Notes under the pieces: generated by a model
What the model saw: the letters and a program-made list of their open reading frames with translations, nothing else
Databases searched by the model: none
Told to the model about the DNA's origin: nothing
Made by a program: the position numbers and the translations under genes
Shown: in pieces, positions 38,166-48,390 of the stretch
How positions within the stretch are numbered: the stretch's first letter is position 1
Layout of the letters: every line of letters starts with the position of its first letter
Source of the DNA: Klebsiella michiganensis
GTDB lineage: Bacteria; Pseudomonadota; Gammaproteobacteria; Enterobacterales; Enterobacteriaceae
Assembly (NCBI RefSeq): GCF_002925905.1
Contig: NZ_PRDB01000014.1
Span: 124,001 to 188,000, forward strand
Reading direction: 5' to 3'
DNA length: 64,000 bases

Positions 38166-38294
38166 GGCGAGAGTTTGGCGGTGTTCAAAGTTTACGAAGC
38201 CGTCAGGCGAGATACTAGGTGGCCCTTTAGGGTGAACACCAGGTACGCGATAACGTTTCACCCCCTACGATCGATACGTGAAAGGAACGATAAA

Positions 38295-40574
38295 ATGGAT
38301 GAGCAGTTAAAACAAAGCGCCCTTGATTTCCACGAATTCCCGGTCCCCGGAAAAATCCAGGTCTCCCCGACCAAACCGCTGGCTACCCAACGCGATCTGG
38401 CCCTGGCCTACTCGCCGGGCGTCGCCGCGCCCTGCCTGGAAATCGAGAAGGATCCGCTGGCAGCCTATAAATATACCGCGCGCGGCAACCTTGTAGCGGT
38501 GGTCTCCAACGGCACGGCCGTTCTGGGGCTGGGCAATATCGGCGCGCTGGCCGGTAAGCCGGTGATGGAAGGCAAAGGCGTTCTGTTTAAAAAATTCGCC
38601 GGTATCGATGTGTTCGATATTGAAGTCGATGAACTGGACCCGGACAAATTTATCAACGTCGTCGCGGCGCTGGAGCCGACCTTCGGCGGTATCAACCTTG
38701 AAGATATTAAAGCGCCGGAATGCTTCTACATCGAGCAAAAGCTGCGCGAGCGCATGAATATTCCGGTTTTCCATGACGATCAGCACGGGACGGCGATTAT
38801 CAGTACCGCGGCGATTCTTAACGGTCTGCGGGTGGTGGAGAAAAACATCTCCGACGTGCGGATGGTGGTCTCCGGCGCGGGCGCGGCGGCGATTGCCTGT
38901 ATGAACCTGCTGGTGGCGCTGGGGATGCAGAAACACAACATCGTGGTCTGCGACTCGAAAGGCGTTATCTATAAGGGCCGCGAGCCGAATATGGCGGAGA
39001 CGAAAGCGGCCTATGCGGTCGAAGACAGCGGCAAACGCACGCTGGATGACGTGATTGACGGGGCGGACATTTTCCTCGGCTGCTCGGGCCCGAAAGTGCT
39101 GACTCAGGAGATGGTGAAGAAAATGGCCCGCGCGCCGATGATTCTGGCGCTGGCTAACCCGGAGCCGGAGATTCTGCCGCCGCTGGCGAAAGAGGTGCGC
39201 TCCGACGCCATTATTTGTACCGGCCGCTCCGACTATCCGAACCAGGTGAACAACGTGCTGTGCTTCCCGTTCATCTTCCGCGGCGCGCTGGACGTCGGCG
39301 CAACGGCGATTAACGAAGAGATGAAGCTGGCGGCGGTGCACGCGATTGCCGAGCTGGCGCACGCTGAGCAGAGCGAAGTGGTGGCCTCCGCCTACGGCGA
39401 TCAGGATCTGAGCTTCGGCGCGGAATATATCATTCCGAAGCCGTTCGACCCGCGGCTGATCGTCAAGATTGCTCCGGCAGTGGCGAAAGCGGCGATGGAC
39501 TCCGGCGTCGCGACCCGCCCGATCGCCGATTTTGATGCTTACATCGAGAAGCTCAGCGAGTTCGTCTACAAAACGAACCTGTTTATGAAGCCGATTTTCT
39601 CGCAGGCGCGCAAAGAGCCGAAGCGGGTGGTACTGGCGGAAGGCGAAGATACCCGCGTACTGCACGCGACTCAGGAGCTGGTCTCCCTTGGGCTGGCGAA
39701 ACCGATTCTGATCGGTCGTCCCGGCGTCATTGAGATGCGCATCCAGAAGCTGGGACTGCAGATCAAAGCCGGGGTTGATTTTGAGATCGTCAATAACGAA
39801 TCCGATCCGCGCTTCAAAGAGTACTGGAATGAATATTACACCCTGATGAAGCGCCGCGGGATCACCCAGGAGCAGGCGCAGCGGGCGGTGATCAGCAACA
39901 CTACGGTCATTGGCGCGATCATGGTGCAGCGCGGCGAAGCCGATGCGATGATCTGCGGCACCATCGGTGACTATCACGAGCACTACAGCGTCATTCAGCC
40001 GCTGTTTGGCTACCGCGAAGGGGTTCATGCGGCCGGGGCGATGAACGCGCTGCTGCTGCCGAGCGGCAACACCTTTATCGCCGACACCTACGTCAACCAC
40101 GATCCCTCGCCGGAGCAAATTGCCGAGATCACCCTGATGGCGGCAGAAACCGTTCGTCGATTCGGGATTGAACCGCGGGTGGCGCTGCTGTCGCACTCGA
40201 ACTTTGGTTCCTCGGACTGCCCGTCCGCCAGCAAAATGCGCCAGGCGCTGGAGCTGGTGAAGGCGCAGGCGCCGGAGTTGATGATCGATGGCGAAATGCA
40301 CGGCGATGCCGCGCTGGTGGAAAGCATTCGTAATGAGCGGATGCCGGACAGCCCGCTGAAAGGTTCGGCCAATATTCTGGTGATGCCGAATATGGAAGCG
40401 GCGCGTATTAGTTACAACTTACTTCGCGTCTCCAGCTCTGAAGGCGTCACCGTCGGACCGGTGCTGATGGGCGTCGCAAAGCCGGTGCATATCCTGACGC
40501 CAATTGCTTCGGTACGGCGTATCGTGAATATGGTCGCGCTGGCGGTTGTTGAAGCGCAAACTCAGCCGCTGTAA
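38295..40574 (+). CDS. maeB: NADP-dependent malic enzyme MaeB
   Basis: MaeB converts malate to pyruvate and CO2 with NADP. The 759 residues equal E. coli MaeB. The N-terminal malic domain (about 1-430) has [16 protein letters not shown], the catalytic lysine segment [20 protein letters not shown] and the NADP-binding [15 protein letters not shown]. The C-terminal phosphotransacetylase-like domain (about 430-759) is regulatory and binds acetyl-CoA. The ATG at 38295 follows AAAGGAACGATAAA. Confidence 0.96.
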   Translation: MDEQLKQSALDFHEFPVPGKIQVSPTKPLATQRDLALAYSPGVAAPCLEIEKDPLAAYKYTARGNLVAVVSNGTAVLGLGNIGALAGKPVMEGKGVLFKKFAGIDVFDIEVDELDPDKFINVVAALEPTFGGINLEDIKAPECFYIEQKLRERMNIPVFHDDQHGTAIISTAAILNGLRVVEKNISDVRMVVSGAGAAAIACMNLLVALGMQKHNIVVCDSKGVIYKGREPNMAETKAAYAVEDSGKRTLDDVIDGADIFLGCSGPKVLTQEMVKKMARAPMILALANPEPEILPPLAKEVRSDAIICTGRSDYPNQVNNVLCFPFIFRGALDVGATAINEEMKLAAVHAIAELAHAEQSEVVASAYGDQDLSFGAEYIIPKPFDPRLIVKIAPAVAKAAMDSGVATRPIADFDAYIEKLSEFVYKTNLFMKPIFSQARKEPKRVVLAEGEDTRVLHATQELVSLGLAKPILIGRPGVIEMRIQKLGLQIKAGVDFEIVNNESDPRFKEYWNEYYTLMKRRGITQEQAQRAVISNTTVIGAIMVQRGEADAMICGTIGDYHEHYSVIQPLFGYREGVHAAGAMNALLLPSGNTFIADTYVNHDPSPEQIAEITLMAAETVRRFGIEPRVALLSHSNFGSSDCPSASKMRQALELVKAQAPELMIDGEMHGDAALVESIRNERMPDSPLKGSANILVMPNMEAARISYNLLRVSSSEGVTVGPVLMGVAKPVHILTPIASVRRIVNMVALAVVEAQTQPL

Positions 40575-40594
40575 TTTTCATTTAATTATTTCAG

Positions 40595-40620
40595 GCGCGG
40601 GAATTCTCCCGCGCTTTTTT
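40595..40620 (+). terminator. Rho-independent terminator after maeB
   Basis: GCGCGGGA and TCCCGCGC form an eight-pair stem followed by TTTTTT, 21 bases after the maeB stop. Confidence 0.9.
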
Positions 40621-40633
40621 ATTTCTGTTTATA

Positions 40634-40649
40634 AGTGATCTATCTCACC
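40634..40649. promoter_or_regulatory. Candidate CRP site at the eut promoter
   Basis: AGTGATCTATCTCACC matches the CRP consensus TGTGATCTAGATCACA at 12 of 16 positions, including GTGA and TCAC in register. It lies 85-100 bases before eutS. The Salmonella eut promoter is known to depend on Crp as well as EutR. Confidence 0.6.
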
Positions 40650-40733
40650 TTTCAAATCAACTTGCCGAATTTTGTTATTTACTCCAGCGGAAACTTGTCA
40701 CGATAAGCGCAAGTTTTAGCGGAGCGGTGAGCC

Positions 40734-41069
40734 ATGGATAAAGAACGCATCATTCAGGAATTTGTACCCGGCAAGCAGGTGACGCTGGCGCATCTGATTG
40801 CGCACCCTGGGGCAGAACTGGCGAAAAAGATCGGCGTTCCCGAATCCGGCGCTATCGGCATTATGACCTTAACCCCTGGAGAAACCGCCATGATCGCCGG
40901 TGATTTAGCGATGAAGGCCGCCGATGTGCATATCGGTTTTCTCGACCGGTTTAGCGGCGCGCTGGTGATTTACGGCTCGGTCGGCGCGGTAGAAGAGGCG
41001 CTGCTGCAGACGGTGAGCGGGCTTGGCCGATTATTAAATTACACCCTCTGCGAGTTAACCAAAAGCTAA
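40734..41069 (+). CDS. eutS: Ethanolamine microcompartment shell protein EutS
   Basis: EutS is a circularly permuted, bent BMC-domain hexamer of the ethanolamine microcompartment shell. The 111 residues equal E. coli EutS, with [17 protein letters not shown] at the start and [20 protein letters not shown] in the BMC core. It is the first gene of the operon and has a GGAGCGGTGAGCC leader before the ATG. Confidence 0.96.
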   Translation: MDKERIIQEFVPGKQVTLAHLIAHPGAELAKKIGVPESGAIGIMTLTPGETAMIAGDLAMKAADVHIGFLDRFSGALVIYGSVGAVEEALLQTVSGLGRLLNYTLCELTKS

Positions 41070-41081
41070 TTAGAGGCGGCA

Positions 41082-41561
41082 ATGAAACGTATTGCATTTG
41101 TCGGTACGGTGGGCGCGGGAAAAACAACGCTATTTAATGCGTTGCAGGGAAATTATTCCCTCGCGAGAAAAACGCAGGCCGTGGAATTTAACGAGAAAGG
41201 CGATATTGACACCCCGGGGGAATATTTCAGCCATCCGCGCTGGTACCACGCATTAATTACCACGCTGCAGGATGTCGATACGCTGATTTATGTCCACGCG
41301 GCAAATGATACCGAAAGTCGCTTACCCGCCGGGCTACTGAATATTGGCGCGAATAAACGACATATCGCCGCGATCAGCAAAACGGATATGCCGGACGCCG
41401 ACGTCGCCGCGGTGCGGCAACTGCTGTACGGGATGGGGTTTCAGGAGCCGATTTTCGAACTCAACGCTCACGACCCGCAAAGCGTAGAGCATCTGGTGAA
41501 TTACCTGAGTGAGCTCAGCCAAAAGGAGGAAGGGGCAGGTGAAGAAACTTATCACAGCTAA
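41082..41561 (+). CDS. eutP: EutP, P-loop protein with acetate kinase activity
   Basis: The 159-residue protein has a Ras-like P-loop GTVGAGKTTLFNALQG (residues 8-23) and a switch-II-like DTPGEYFSHPRWYHAL. EutP has been reported to have acetate kinase activity and thus could regenerate ATP from the acetyl-phosphate made by EutD. It overlaps eutQ by 23 bases. Confidence 0.94.
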   Translation: MKRIAFVGTVGAGKTTLFNALQGNYSLARKTQAVEFNEKGDIDTPGEYFSHPRWYHALITTLQDVDTLIYVHAANDTESRLPAGLLNIGANKRHIAAISKTDMPDADVAAVRQLLYGMGFQEPIFELNAHDPQSVEHLVNYLSELSQKEEGAGEETYHS

Positions 41562-42231
41562 CGATATTCGTGCGGCCCACGCGCGAGGCGAAGAGGAAAT
41601 ATCGGTTGTGCTGCGCGCCAGCATCATCACCCCGGAAGCCCGCGAAGTCGCGGAGCTGCTGGGCGTCGCCATCCAGGAGTGCGATGAATCCGCGCCAGAG
41701 CCGGCAGTCCCGGCGGCAGAGGAAAAAACCGAAAGCCAGCGCATTCGCGAAACCATTATCGCGCAGCTGCCGGAAGGGCAGTTTACCGAAAGCCTGGTGG
41801 CGCAGCTGATGGAAAAAGTGATGAAGGAGAAGCAGTCGCTGGGGATGGACGCGATGCAGCCCAGCTTTAAGGCGGTCACCGGTAAAGGCGGCGTAAAGGT
41901 CATTGACGGCAGCAGCGTGAAATTCGGCCGCTTCGACGGCGCCGAACCGCACCGCGTCGGCTTAACGGATTTGGTCACCGAGCAGGACGGCAGCAGCATG
42001 GCCGCCGGGTTTATGCAGTGGGAAAACGCCTTCTTCCCCTGGACGCTGAACTATGACGAGGTCGACATGGTGCTGGAGGGCGAACTCCACGTGCGCCATG
42101 AAGGCGAAACCATGGTGGCCAAAGCCGGGGACGTGATGTTTATCCCGAAAGGTTCGAGCATTGAATTCGGCACGCCGTCGACCGTGCGCTTCCTGTACGT
42201 CGCCTGGCCTGCGAACTGGCAATCGCTATGA
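41539..42231 (+). CDS. eutQ: EutQ cupin protein
   Basis: EutQ is reported to work as an acetate kinase with EutP and to take part in microcompartment assembly. The 230-residue protein has a variable helical N-terminal half and a C-terminal cupin (about 130-230) with AAGFMQWENAFFPWTLNYDE and EGELHVRHEGETMVAKAGDV. The start is the GTG at 41539 (E. coli has ATG), supported by AAGGAGGAAGGGGCAG just upstream. Confidence 0.93.
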   Translation: MKKLITANDIRAAHARGEEEISVVLRASIITPEAREVAELLGVAIQECDESAPEPAVPAAEEKTESQRIRETIIAQLPEGQFTESLVAQLMEKVMKEKQSLGMDAMQPSFKAVTGKGGVKVIDGSSVKFGRFDGAEPHRVGLTDLVTEQDGSSMAAGFMQWENAFFPWTLNYDEVDMVLEGELHVRHEGETMVAKAGDVMFIPKGSSIEFGTPSTVRFLYVAWPANWQSL

Positions 42232-43031
42232 AAGATTTTATTACCGAAGCCTGGCTCAGAGCGAACCATACGCTCAGCGAAGGAGCAGAAATTCATCTGC
42301 CCGCCGACGCCCGTCTGACGCCTTCGGCCCGGGAGCTGCTGGAAAGCCGCCGTCTGCGCATTAAGTTTCTCGACGAGCAGGGCAGCCTGTTTGTCGATGA
42401 CGACGCGCAGCAGCCGCAGCCGGTACACGGTTTAACCAGCAGCGGTACGCATCCGCAGGCCTGCTGCGAACTATGCCGCCAGCCGGTAGACAAAAAACCG
42501 GACACCCTGACCCATCTGACGGCGGAGAAAATGGTCGCCAAAAGCGATCCGCGGCTGGGCTTTCGCGCCGCCCTCGACGCCACCATCGCCCTGGCGGTAT
42601 GGCTGCAAATCGAACTGGCGGAGCCCTGGCAGCCCTGGCTGGCGGATATCCGCTCGCGCCTGGGCAATATTATGCGCGCCGACGCCGTGGGTGAACCGCT
42701 GGTGGCGCAGTCTATCGTCGGGCTGAACGAGGATGAACTGCATCGCCTTTCCCACCAGCCGCTGCGCTATCTCGACCACGATCATCTGGTGCCGGAAGCC
42801 GGCCACGGCCGCGATGCCGCGCTGCTCAATCTGCTGCGCAGCAAAATACGCGAAACGGAAACGGTCGCCGCACAGGTCTTTATTACCCGCAGCTTTGAGG
42901 TCTTACGTCCGGACATTCTGCAGGCGCTCAACCGCCTCTCCAGCACCGTCTACGTGATGATGATTTTAAGCGTGGCGAAACATCCGCTGACCGTCAGTCA
43001 GATCCAACAGCGTCTGGGAGGGGAGCAATGA
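42228..43031 (+). CDS. eutT: Corrinoid adenosyltransferase EutT
   Basis: EutT makes adenosylcobalamin from cobalamin and ATP for the ammonia-lyase. The 267-residue protein has the iron-binding motif H67-X11-C79-C80-X2-C83 (in ACCELC) intact at the Salmonella positions. It overlaps both neighbours by four bases (ATGA). The helical adenosyltransferase region covers about 95-265. Confidence 0.95.
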   Translation: MKDFITEAWLRANHTLSEGAEIHLPADARLTPSARELLESRRLRIKFLDEQGSLFVDDDAQQPQPVHGLTSSGTHPQACCELCRQPVDKKPDTLTHLTAEKMVAKSDPRLGFRAALDATIALAVWLQIELAEPWQPWLADIRSRLGNIMRADAVGEPLVAQSIVGLNEDELHRLSHQPLRYLDHDHLVPEAGHGRDAALLNLLRSKIRETETVAAQVFITRSFEVLRPDILQALNRLSSTVYVMMILSVAKHPLTVSQIQQRLGGEQ

Positions 43032-44044
43032 TTATTCAACGCGCCCGTCAACTGGCTTTGCGTTCGCCCGCCCGGGTGGTGTTTGCGGACGCGCTGGATA
43101 TCCGCGTCCTCAAAGCGGCGCACTACCTCCAGCAGCAGGGGCTGGCAAAGCCGATTTTGATCGCCAGCCCCTTTGCCCTGCGCCAGTTCGCCCTCAGCCA
43201 CCGCCTGCCGATGGACGGTATGCAGATCGTCGACCCGCACAGCAACCGGCAAATGCGCGAAGCGTTTGCCCGCCGCTGGCTTGCCCGCGCCGGAGAAAAA
43301 ACGCCGCCGGACGCGGAGGAAAAACTCAACGACCCGCTGATGTTCGCCGCCGCGATGGTCAGCGCCGGGAAGGCCGACGTGTGTATTGCCGGCAATCTCT
43401 CCTCGACGGCGAACGTGCTGCGCGCCGGATTACGCATTATTGGCCTTCAGCCGGGCTGCAAAACGCTGTCGTCGATCTTTCTGATGCTGCCGCAGTACGT
43501 CGGACCGGCGCTGGGATTTGCCGACTGCAGCGTGGTGCCGCAGCCGACGGCGGCGCAGCTGGCGGATATCGCCATCGCCAGCGCGGAGACATGGCAGGCC
43601 ATTACCGGCGAGGAGCCGCGGGTGGCGATGCTGTCGTTTTCCAGCAGCGGCAGCGCCCGTCATCCCAACGTCGCCAACGTACAGCAGGCCACAGAGATCG
43701 TGCGTCAGAGCGCTCCGCAGCTGATGGTGGATGGCGAACTGCAGTTTGACGCCGCCTTCGTGCCGGAGGTCGCCGCGCAAAAAGCGCCCGCCAGTCCGCT
43801 GCAGGGGCGGGCCAACGTGATGGTTTTTCCGTCGCTGGAAGCCGGCAACATCGGCTACAAAATCGCCCAGCGCCTGGGCGGCTATCGTGCGGTCGGGCCG
43901 CTGATTCAGGGGCTGGCCGCACCGCTCCACGACCTCTCCCGAGGCTGTAGCGTGCAGGAAATTATCGAACTGGCGTTAGCGGCAGCCGTGCCGCGCCGGA
44001 GTGACGTAAGCGGCGAGTGCCGCTTACCCACGCAGGTTGAATGA
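43028..44044 (+). CDS. eutD: Phosphotransacetylase EutD
   Basis: EutD converts acetyl-CoA made inside the microcompartment to acetyl phosphate, regenerating CoA. The 338 residues equal E. coli EutD. Family landmarks are [20 protein letters not shown], the [20 protein letters not shown] region, and [20 protein letters not shown] near the C-terminus. Confidence 0.95.
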   Translation: MIIQRARQLALRSPARVVFADALDIRVLKAAHYLQQQGLAKPILIASPFALRQFALSHRLPMDGMQIVDPHSNRQMREAFARRWLARAGEKTPPDAEEKLNDPLMFAAAMVSAGKADVCIAGNLSSTANVLRAGLRIIGLQPGCKTLSSIFLMLPQYVGPALGFADCSVVPQPTAAQLADIAIASAETWQAITGEEPRVAMLSFSSSGSARHPNVANVQQATEIVRQSAPQLMVDGELQFDAAFVPEVAAQKAPASPLQGRANVMVFPSLEAGNIGYKIAQRLGGYRAVGPLIQGLAAPLHDLSRGCSVQEIIELALAAAVPRRSDVSGECRLPTQVE

Positions 44045-44085
44045 ACGGTCCCGTTCTGGACCCCCTTAAGTAAGAGGAAAACACA

Positions 44086-44376
44086 ATGGAAGCATTAGGA
44101 ATGATTGAAACCCGGGGCCTGGTTGCGCTGATTGAGGCCTCTGATGCGATGGTGAAAGCCGCGCGCGTGAAGCTGGTTGGCGTGAAGCAGATTGGCGGCG
44201 GTCTGGTGACCGCGATGGTGCGCGGCGACGTGGCGGCCTGCAAAGCCGCTACCGATGCCGGCGCCGCTGCGGCGCAGCGCATCGGCGAGCTGGTCTCGGT
44301 GCACGTGATTCCGCGTCCGCACGGCGATCTGGAGGAGGTGTTCCCCATCAGTTTTAAAGGCGACAGCAACATCTGA
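44086..44376 (+). CDS. eutM: Shell protein EutM
   Basis: EutM is the main hexameric BMC-domain shell protein. The 96 residues are nearly the same as E. coli EutM, with [20 protein letters not shown], the pore loop [15 protein letters not shown] and [30 protein letters not shown] leads to the ATG. Confidence 0.97.
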   Translation: MEALGMIETRGLVALIEASDAMVKAARVKLVGVKQIGGGLVTAMVRGDVAACKAATDAGAAAAQRIGELVSVHVIPRPHGDLEEVFPISFKGDSNI

Positions 44377-44470
44377 TGGTCGGGCCGGATAAGACGCGCC
44401 AGCGTTGCCCTCCGGCATTAACGCGCGCCATTGCCTGATGGCGCTGCGCTTATCCGGCCCACCACTTACC
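44377..44470. repeat. REP hairpin between eutM and eutN
   Basis: GGGCCGGATAAG (44382-44393) and CTTATCCGGCCC (44449-44460) form 12-base perfect arms around 55 bases that contain smaller GC-rich stems. A REP inside an operon may stabilise the upstream mRNA or reduce expression of downstream genes. Confidence 0.85.
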
Positions 44471-44490
44471 ACGCAATTCAGGGAGGCGGT

Positions 44491-44778
44491 ATGAAACTGG
44501 CAGTCGTCACGGGACAGATTGTCTGCACCGTCCGCCATCAGGGGCTGGCGCACGACAAGCTGCTGATGGTGGAGATGATTGATGCAGCGGGCAAGCCCGA
44601 CGGGCAGTGCGCCGTCGCCATCGACAGCATCGGCGCGGGGCCCGGCGAATGGGTGCTGCTGGTGAGCGGAAGCTCGGCGCGACAGGCACACCGCAGCGAG
44701 GCGTCTCCTGTGGATTTGTGCGTCATCGGTATCGTCGATGAAGCGGTGGCCGGCGGTCAGGTGATTTTCCATAAATAG
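44491..44778 (+). CDS. eutN: Shell vertex protein EutN
   Basis: EutN is a pentameric BMV-type (CcmL/EutN) protein that caps shell vertices. The 95 residues start MKLAVVTGQIVCTVRHQGLA and include the conserved SIGAGPGEWVLLVSGSSAR. The ATG at 44491 follows GGAGGCGGT. It has the length of E. coli EutN. Confidence 0.96.
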   Translation: MKLAVVTGQIVCTVRHQGLAHDKLLMVEMIDAAGKPDGQCAVAIDSIGAGPGEWVLLVSGSSARQAHRSEASPVDLCVIGIVDEAVAGGQVIFHK

Positions 44779-44789
44779 GACTGAACATC

Positions 44790-46193
44790 ATGAATCAACA
44801 GGATATTGAACAGGTGGTGAAAGCGGTACTGCTGAAAATGACGGCCAGCAGCCAGCCGGACGACGCCGTTCATGAGATGGGCGTCTTTGCCTCCCTGGAT
44901 GACGCCGTCGCGGCGGCAAAGGTGGCCCAGCAGGGGCTGAAAAGCGTGGCGATGCGCCAGCTGGCGATTCACGCCATCCGTGAGGCGGGCGAAAAACACG
45001 CCAGAGAATTAGCGGAGGTTGCCGTCAGCGAAACCGGCATGGGTCGCGTTGAAGATAAATTTGCCAAAAACGTGGCCCAGGCGCGCGGCACGCCGGGCGT
45101 GGAGTGCCTCTCTCCGCAGGTGCTCACCGGCGATAACGGCCTGACGCTGATTGAAAATGCGCCCTGGGGCGTGGTGGCCTCGGTCACCCCCTCCACCAAC
45201 CCGGCGGCGACGGTAATTAATAACGCCATCAGCCTGATTGCCGCGGGCAATAGCGTGGTGTTCGCCCCGCATCCGGCGGCGAAAAGGGTTTCCCAGCGGG
45301 CGATTATGCTGCTCAACCAGGCGGTGATTGCCGCGGGCGGTCCGGCCAATCTGCTGGTCACCGTGGCGAACCCGGACATCGAAACGGCCCAGCGGCTGTT
45401 TAAGTACCCCGGTATTGGCCTGCTGGTGGTCACCGGCGGTGAAGCGGTGGTGGAGTCCGCGCGCAAGCATACCAATAAACGTCTGATTGCCGCCGGCGCC
45501 GGTAACCCGCCGGTAGTGGTCGACGAAACGGCCGACCTGGCGCGCGCCGCGCGGTCCATCGTCAAAGGCGCCTCGTTTGATAACAACATCATCTGCGCCG
45601 ACGAAAAGGTGCTGATTGTGGTCGATAGCGTCGCCGACGAGCTGATGCGCCTGATGGAAGGCCAGCAGGCGGTGAAGCTCAGCGCGGCCCAGTCCGAGCA
45701 GCTTCAGCCGGTGCTGCTGAAGAATATCGATGAGCGCGGCAAAGGTACGGTCAGCCGTGACTGGGTGGGACGTGACGCGAGCAAGATTGCCGCCGCCATC
45801 GGCCTGAACGTGCCGCCGCAGACGCGCCTGCTGTTCGTGGAAACCCCGGCCAGCCATCCATTTGCCGTGACGGAACTGATGATGCCGGTGCTCCCTGTCG
45901 TACGGGTGGCCAGCGTCGATGACGCTATCGCGCTGGCGGTGCAGCTGGAGGGCGGCTGCCACCATACGGCGGCGATGCACTCGCGCAATATCGACAACAT
46001 GAATCAGATGGCGAACGCCATTGATACCAGCATTTTCGTTAAAAACGGGCCGTGCATCGCCGGGCTCGGGCTGGGCGGAGAGGGCTGGACCACCATGACC
46101 ATCACCACGCCAACCGGGGAGGGGGTGACCAGCGCGCGCACCTTCGTTCGCCTGCGGCGCTGCGTGCTGGTGGATGCCTTCCGAATTGTATAA
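44790..46193 (+). CDS. eutE: CoA-acylating acetaldehyde dehydrogenase EutE
   Basis: EutE oxidises acetaldehyde to acetyl-CoA inside the microcompartment. The 467-residue protein begins with an amphipathic encapsulation-type helix (NQQDIEQVVKAVLLKM), then an aldehyde dehydrogenase fold. The catalytic cysteine is C269 in NIICADEK, with the cofactor-binding segments TPSTNPAATVINN and LLVVTGGEAVVESA. Confidence 0.96.
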   Translation: MNQQDIEQVVKAVLLKMTASSQPDDAVHEMGVFASLDDAVAAAKVAQQGLKSVAMRQLAIHAIREAGEKHARELAEVAVSETGMGRVEDKFAKNVAQARGTPGVECLSPQVLTGDNGLTLIENAPWGVVASVTPSTNPAATVINNAISLIAAGNSVVFAPHPAAKRVSQRAIMLLNQAVIAAGGPANLLVTVANPDIETAQRLFKYPGIGLLVVTGGEAVVESARKHTNKRLIAAGAGNPPVVVDETADLARAARSIVKGASFDNNIICADEKVLIVVDSVADELMRLMEGQQAVKLSAAQSEQLQPVLLKNIDERGKGTVSRDWVGRDASKIAAAIGLNVPPQTRLLFVETPASHPFAVTELMMPVLPVVRVASVDDAIALAVQLEGGCHHTAAMHSRNIDNMNQMANAIDTSIFVKNGPCIAGLGLGGEGWTTMTITTPTGEGVTSARTFVRLRRCVLVDAFRIV

Positions 46194-46203
46194 GGGATGA
46201 CTC

Positions 46204-47043
46204 ATGGCACACGACGAACAATGTTGGCTCACCCCCAGACTGCAAAAAGCGGCCGCCCTGTGTAATCAGACGCCTGCCGCCAGTGAATCACCGCTGTGGC
46301 TGGGCGTGGATTTAGGCACCTGCGACGTGGTGTCGATGGTTGTCGACAGCGAAGGGCAGCCGGTGGCGGTGTGTCTGGACTGGGCTGACGTCGTGCGTGA
46401 CGGCATCGTCTGGGATTTCTTCGGCGCCGTCACCATCGTGCGCCGCCATCTCGATACGCTCGAACAGCAGCTTGGCTGTCGCTTCAGCCACGCGGCGACC
46501 TCGTTTCCGCCGGGCACCGACCCGCGTATTTCGATCAACGTACTCGAATCTGCCGGGCTGGAAGTTAGCCACGTGCTGGATGAACCGACCGCGGTGGCGG
46601 ATCTGCTACAGCTCGACAACGCGGGCGTGGTGGATATCGGCGGCGGCACCACCGGGATCGCTATCGTCAAACGGGGCGAGGTGACGTACTCCGCCGATGA
46701 AGCGACCGGCGGTCACCATATCTCCCTGACCCTTGCCGGTAACCGCCGCATGCCGCTGGAAGAGGCGGAGCAGTACAAGCGCAGCAACGCCCAGGAGATC
46801 TGGCCGGTGATGAAGCCGGTATACGAAAAGATGGCCGAGATTGTTGCTCACCATATTGAAGGCCAGGGCATTGCTGATTTATGGCTGGCGGGCGGCTCCT
46901 GTATGCAGCCGGGCGTGGACGCGCTGTTTCGCAAGCGCTTCCCGGAATTACGGGTGCATTTACCGCAGCACAGCCTGTTTATGACCCCGCTGGCGATAGC
47001 CAGCAGCGGGAGAGAGAAAGCGGAGGGAATCTATGCAAGCTGA
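46204..47043 (+). CDS. eutJ: EutJ, Hsp70-like chaperone
   Basis: The 279-residue protein is an actin/Hsp70-type ATPase with LGVDLGTCDVVSMVVD (about 35-50) and VVDIGGGTTGIAIVKRGEV, but no Hsp70 substrate-binding domain. It is thought to assist folding or assembly of Eut proteins. It overlaps eutG by 11 bases. Confidence 0.94.
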   Translation: MAHDEQCWLTPRLQKAAALCNQTPAASESPLWLGVDLGTCDVVSMVVDSEGQPVAVCLDWADVVRDGIVWDFFGAVTIVRRHLDTLEQQLGCRFSHAATSFPPGTDPRISINVLESAGLEVSHVLDEPTAVADLLQLDNAGVVDIGGGTTGIAIVKRGEVTYSADEATGGHHISLTLAGNRRMPLEEAEQYKRSNAQEIWPVMKPVYEKMAEIVAHHIEGQGIADLWLAGGSCMQPGVDALFRKRFPELRVHLPQHSLFMTPLAIASSGREKAEGIYAS

Positions 47044-48220
47044 ACTGCAGACGGCGCTCTTTCAGGCATTCGATACCCTGAATCTGCAGCGGGTGAAAAC
47101 CTTCAGCGTGCCGCCGGTGACGCTGTGCGGCCTCGGCGCGCTGAGCGCCTGCGGCCAGGAAGCGCAAGCGCGAGGCGTAAGCCATCTGCTGGTGATGGTC
47201 GACAGTTTCCTGCATCAGGCGGGAATGACCGCCGGGCTTGCGCGCAGCCTGGCGATGAAGGGGGTGGCGATGACCGTCTGGCCCTGTCCGCCGGGAGAGC
47301 CGTGCATTACCGACGTCTGCGCGGCGGTGGCGCAGCTGCGCGAATCGAAGTGCGACGGCGTGGTGGCCTTTGGCGGCGGTTCGGTGCTTGACGCGGCGAA
47401 AGCGGTCGCGCTGTTGGTCACCAACCCGGAGCAGACGCTCAGCGCGATGACGGAAAGCAGCGTACTGCGCCCGCGTCTGCCGCTCATTGCGGTGCCGACC
47501 ACCGCCGGAACCGGCTCGGAAACCACCAACGTGACGGTGATTATCGATGCGGTCAGCGGGCGCAAGCAGGTGCTGGCCCACGCCTCGCTCATGCCGGACG
47601 TGGCGATTCTCGACGCCGCCCTGACTGAAGGCGTTCCGCCGCCGGTGACGGCGATGACCGGGATTGACGCGCTGACCCACGCCGTTGAGGCGTACAGCGC
47701 GCTCAACGCGACGCCCTTCACCGATAGCCTGGCGCTTGGCGCGATAGCGATGATCGGCCAGTCGCTGCCGAAGGCCGTGGGCTACGGCCACGACCTCGCC
47801 GCCCGCGAAAGCATGCTGCTGGCTTCCTGTATGGCGGGAATGGCCTTTTCCAGCGCGGGTCTGGGTTTGTGTCATGCGATGGCGCATCAGCCCGGCGCGG
47901 CGCTGCATATTCCACACGGGCAGGCCAACGCCATGCTGCTGCCGACGGTAATGCGGTTTAACCGCATGGTATGCCGCGAGCGTTTCAGCCAGATCGGCCG
48001 GGCGCTGACCGCTAAAAAAACCGACGACCACGAGGCTATCGCCGCCGTAGAGGCGCTGATCGCCGAAGTCGGCCTGAGCAAACGACTCTCTGACGCCGGG
48101 GCGAAGCCCGAACATTTCAGCGCATGGGCGCAGGCGGCGCAGGAGGACATTTGTCTGCGCACCAATCCACGCACCGCCACCCGGGAGCAGGTTATCGATC
48201 TGTACGCGGCGGCGCGCTGA
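47033..48220 (+). CDS. eutG: Iron-type alcohol dehydrogenase EutG
   Basis: EutG reduces acetaldehyde to ethanol and so recycles NAD+ within the microcompartment. The 395-residue protein has the NAD-binding GGGSVLDAAKAVALL (about 114-128), the TTAGTGSETTN segment and metal-ligand histidines in CHAMAHQPGAALHIPHGQAN. Its length equals that of E. coli EutG. Confidence 0.95.
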   Translation: MQAELQTALFQAFDTLNLQRVKTFSVPPVTLCGLGALSACGQEAQARGVSHLLVMVDSFLHQAGMTAGLARSLAMKGVAMTVWPCPPGEPCITDVCAAVAQLRESKCDGVVAFGGGSVLDAAKAVALLVTNPEQTLSAMTESSVLRPRLPLIAVPTTAGTGSETTNVTVIIDAVSGRKQVLAHASLMPDVAILDAALTEGVPPPVTAMTGIDALTHAVEAYSALNATPFTDSLALGAIAMIGQSLPKAVGYGHDLAARESMLLASCMAGMAFSSAGLGLCHAMAHQPGAALHIPHGQANAMLLPTVMRFNRMVCRERFSQIGRALTAKKTDDHEAIAAVEALIAEVGLSKRLSDAGAKPEHFSAWAQAAQEDICLRTNPRTATREQVIDLYAAAR

Positions 48221-48390
48221 TGCGGCCTTAACACCGGCGAATTTTCCCGGAGGCGATGCTGCGCATCTGTCCGGGCTACAAGCCTGGCAAGCCGCGCTGA
48301 ACCGGTAGCCCGGGCAAGGCGCTTTGCGCCGCCCCCGGGGGAAGGCCGCAGAGTATTAATACAAATCATAAATGACAGGGAGTAAAGGCT
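48221..48390. repeat. REP pair between eutG and eutH
   Basis: Two opposed REP units fill this gap: CCCGGAGGCGATGCTGCG...TGTCCGGGCTAC (48246-48279) and GTAGCCCGGGCAAGGCGC...CCCCCGGG (48306-48339). TGTCCGGGCTAC at 48268-48279 equals the target predicted for the IS110 guide RNA and is unoccupied. ACAGGGAG at 48375-48382 serves eutH. Confidence 0.88.

Noticed and set aside
38307-40301. 664-codon open frame antisense to maeB
   Set aside because: It is a codon-bias shadow in GC-rich DNA. maeB on the other strand is full length and conserved; the antisense product has no recognisable domain.
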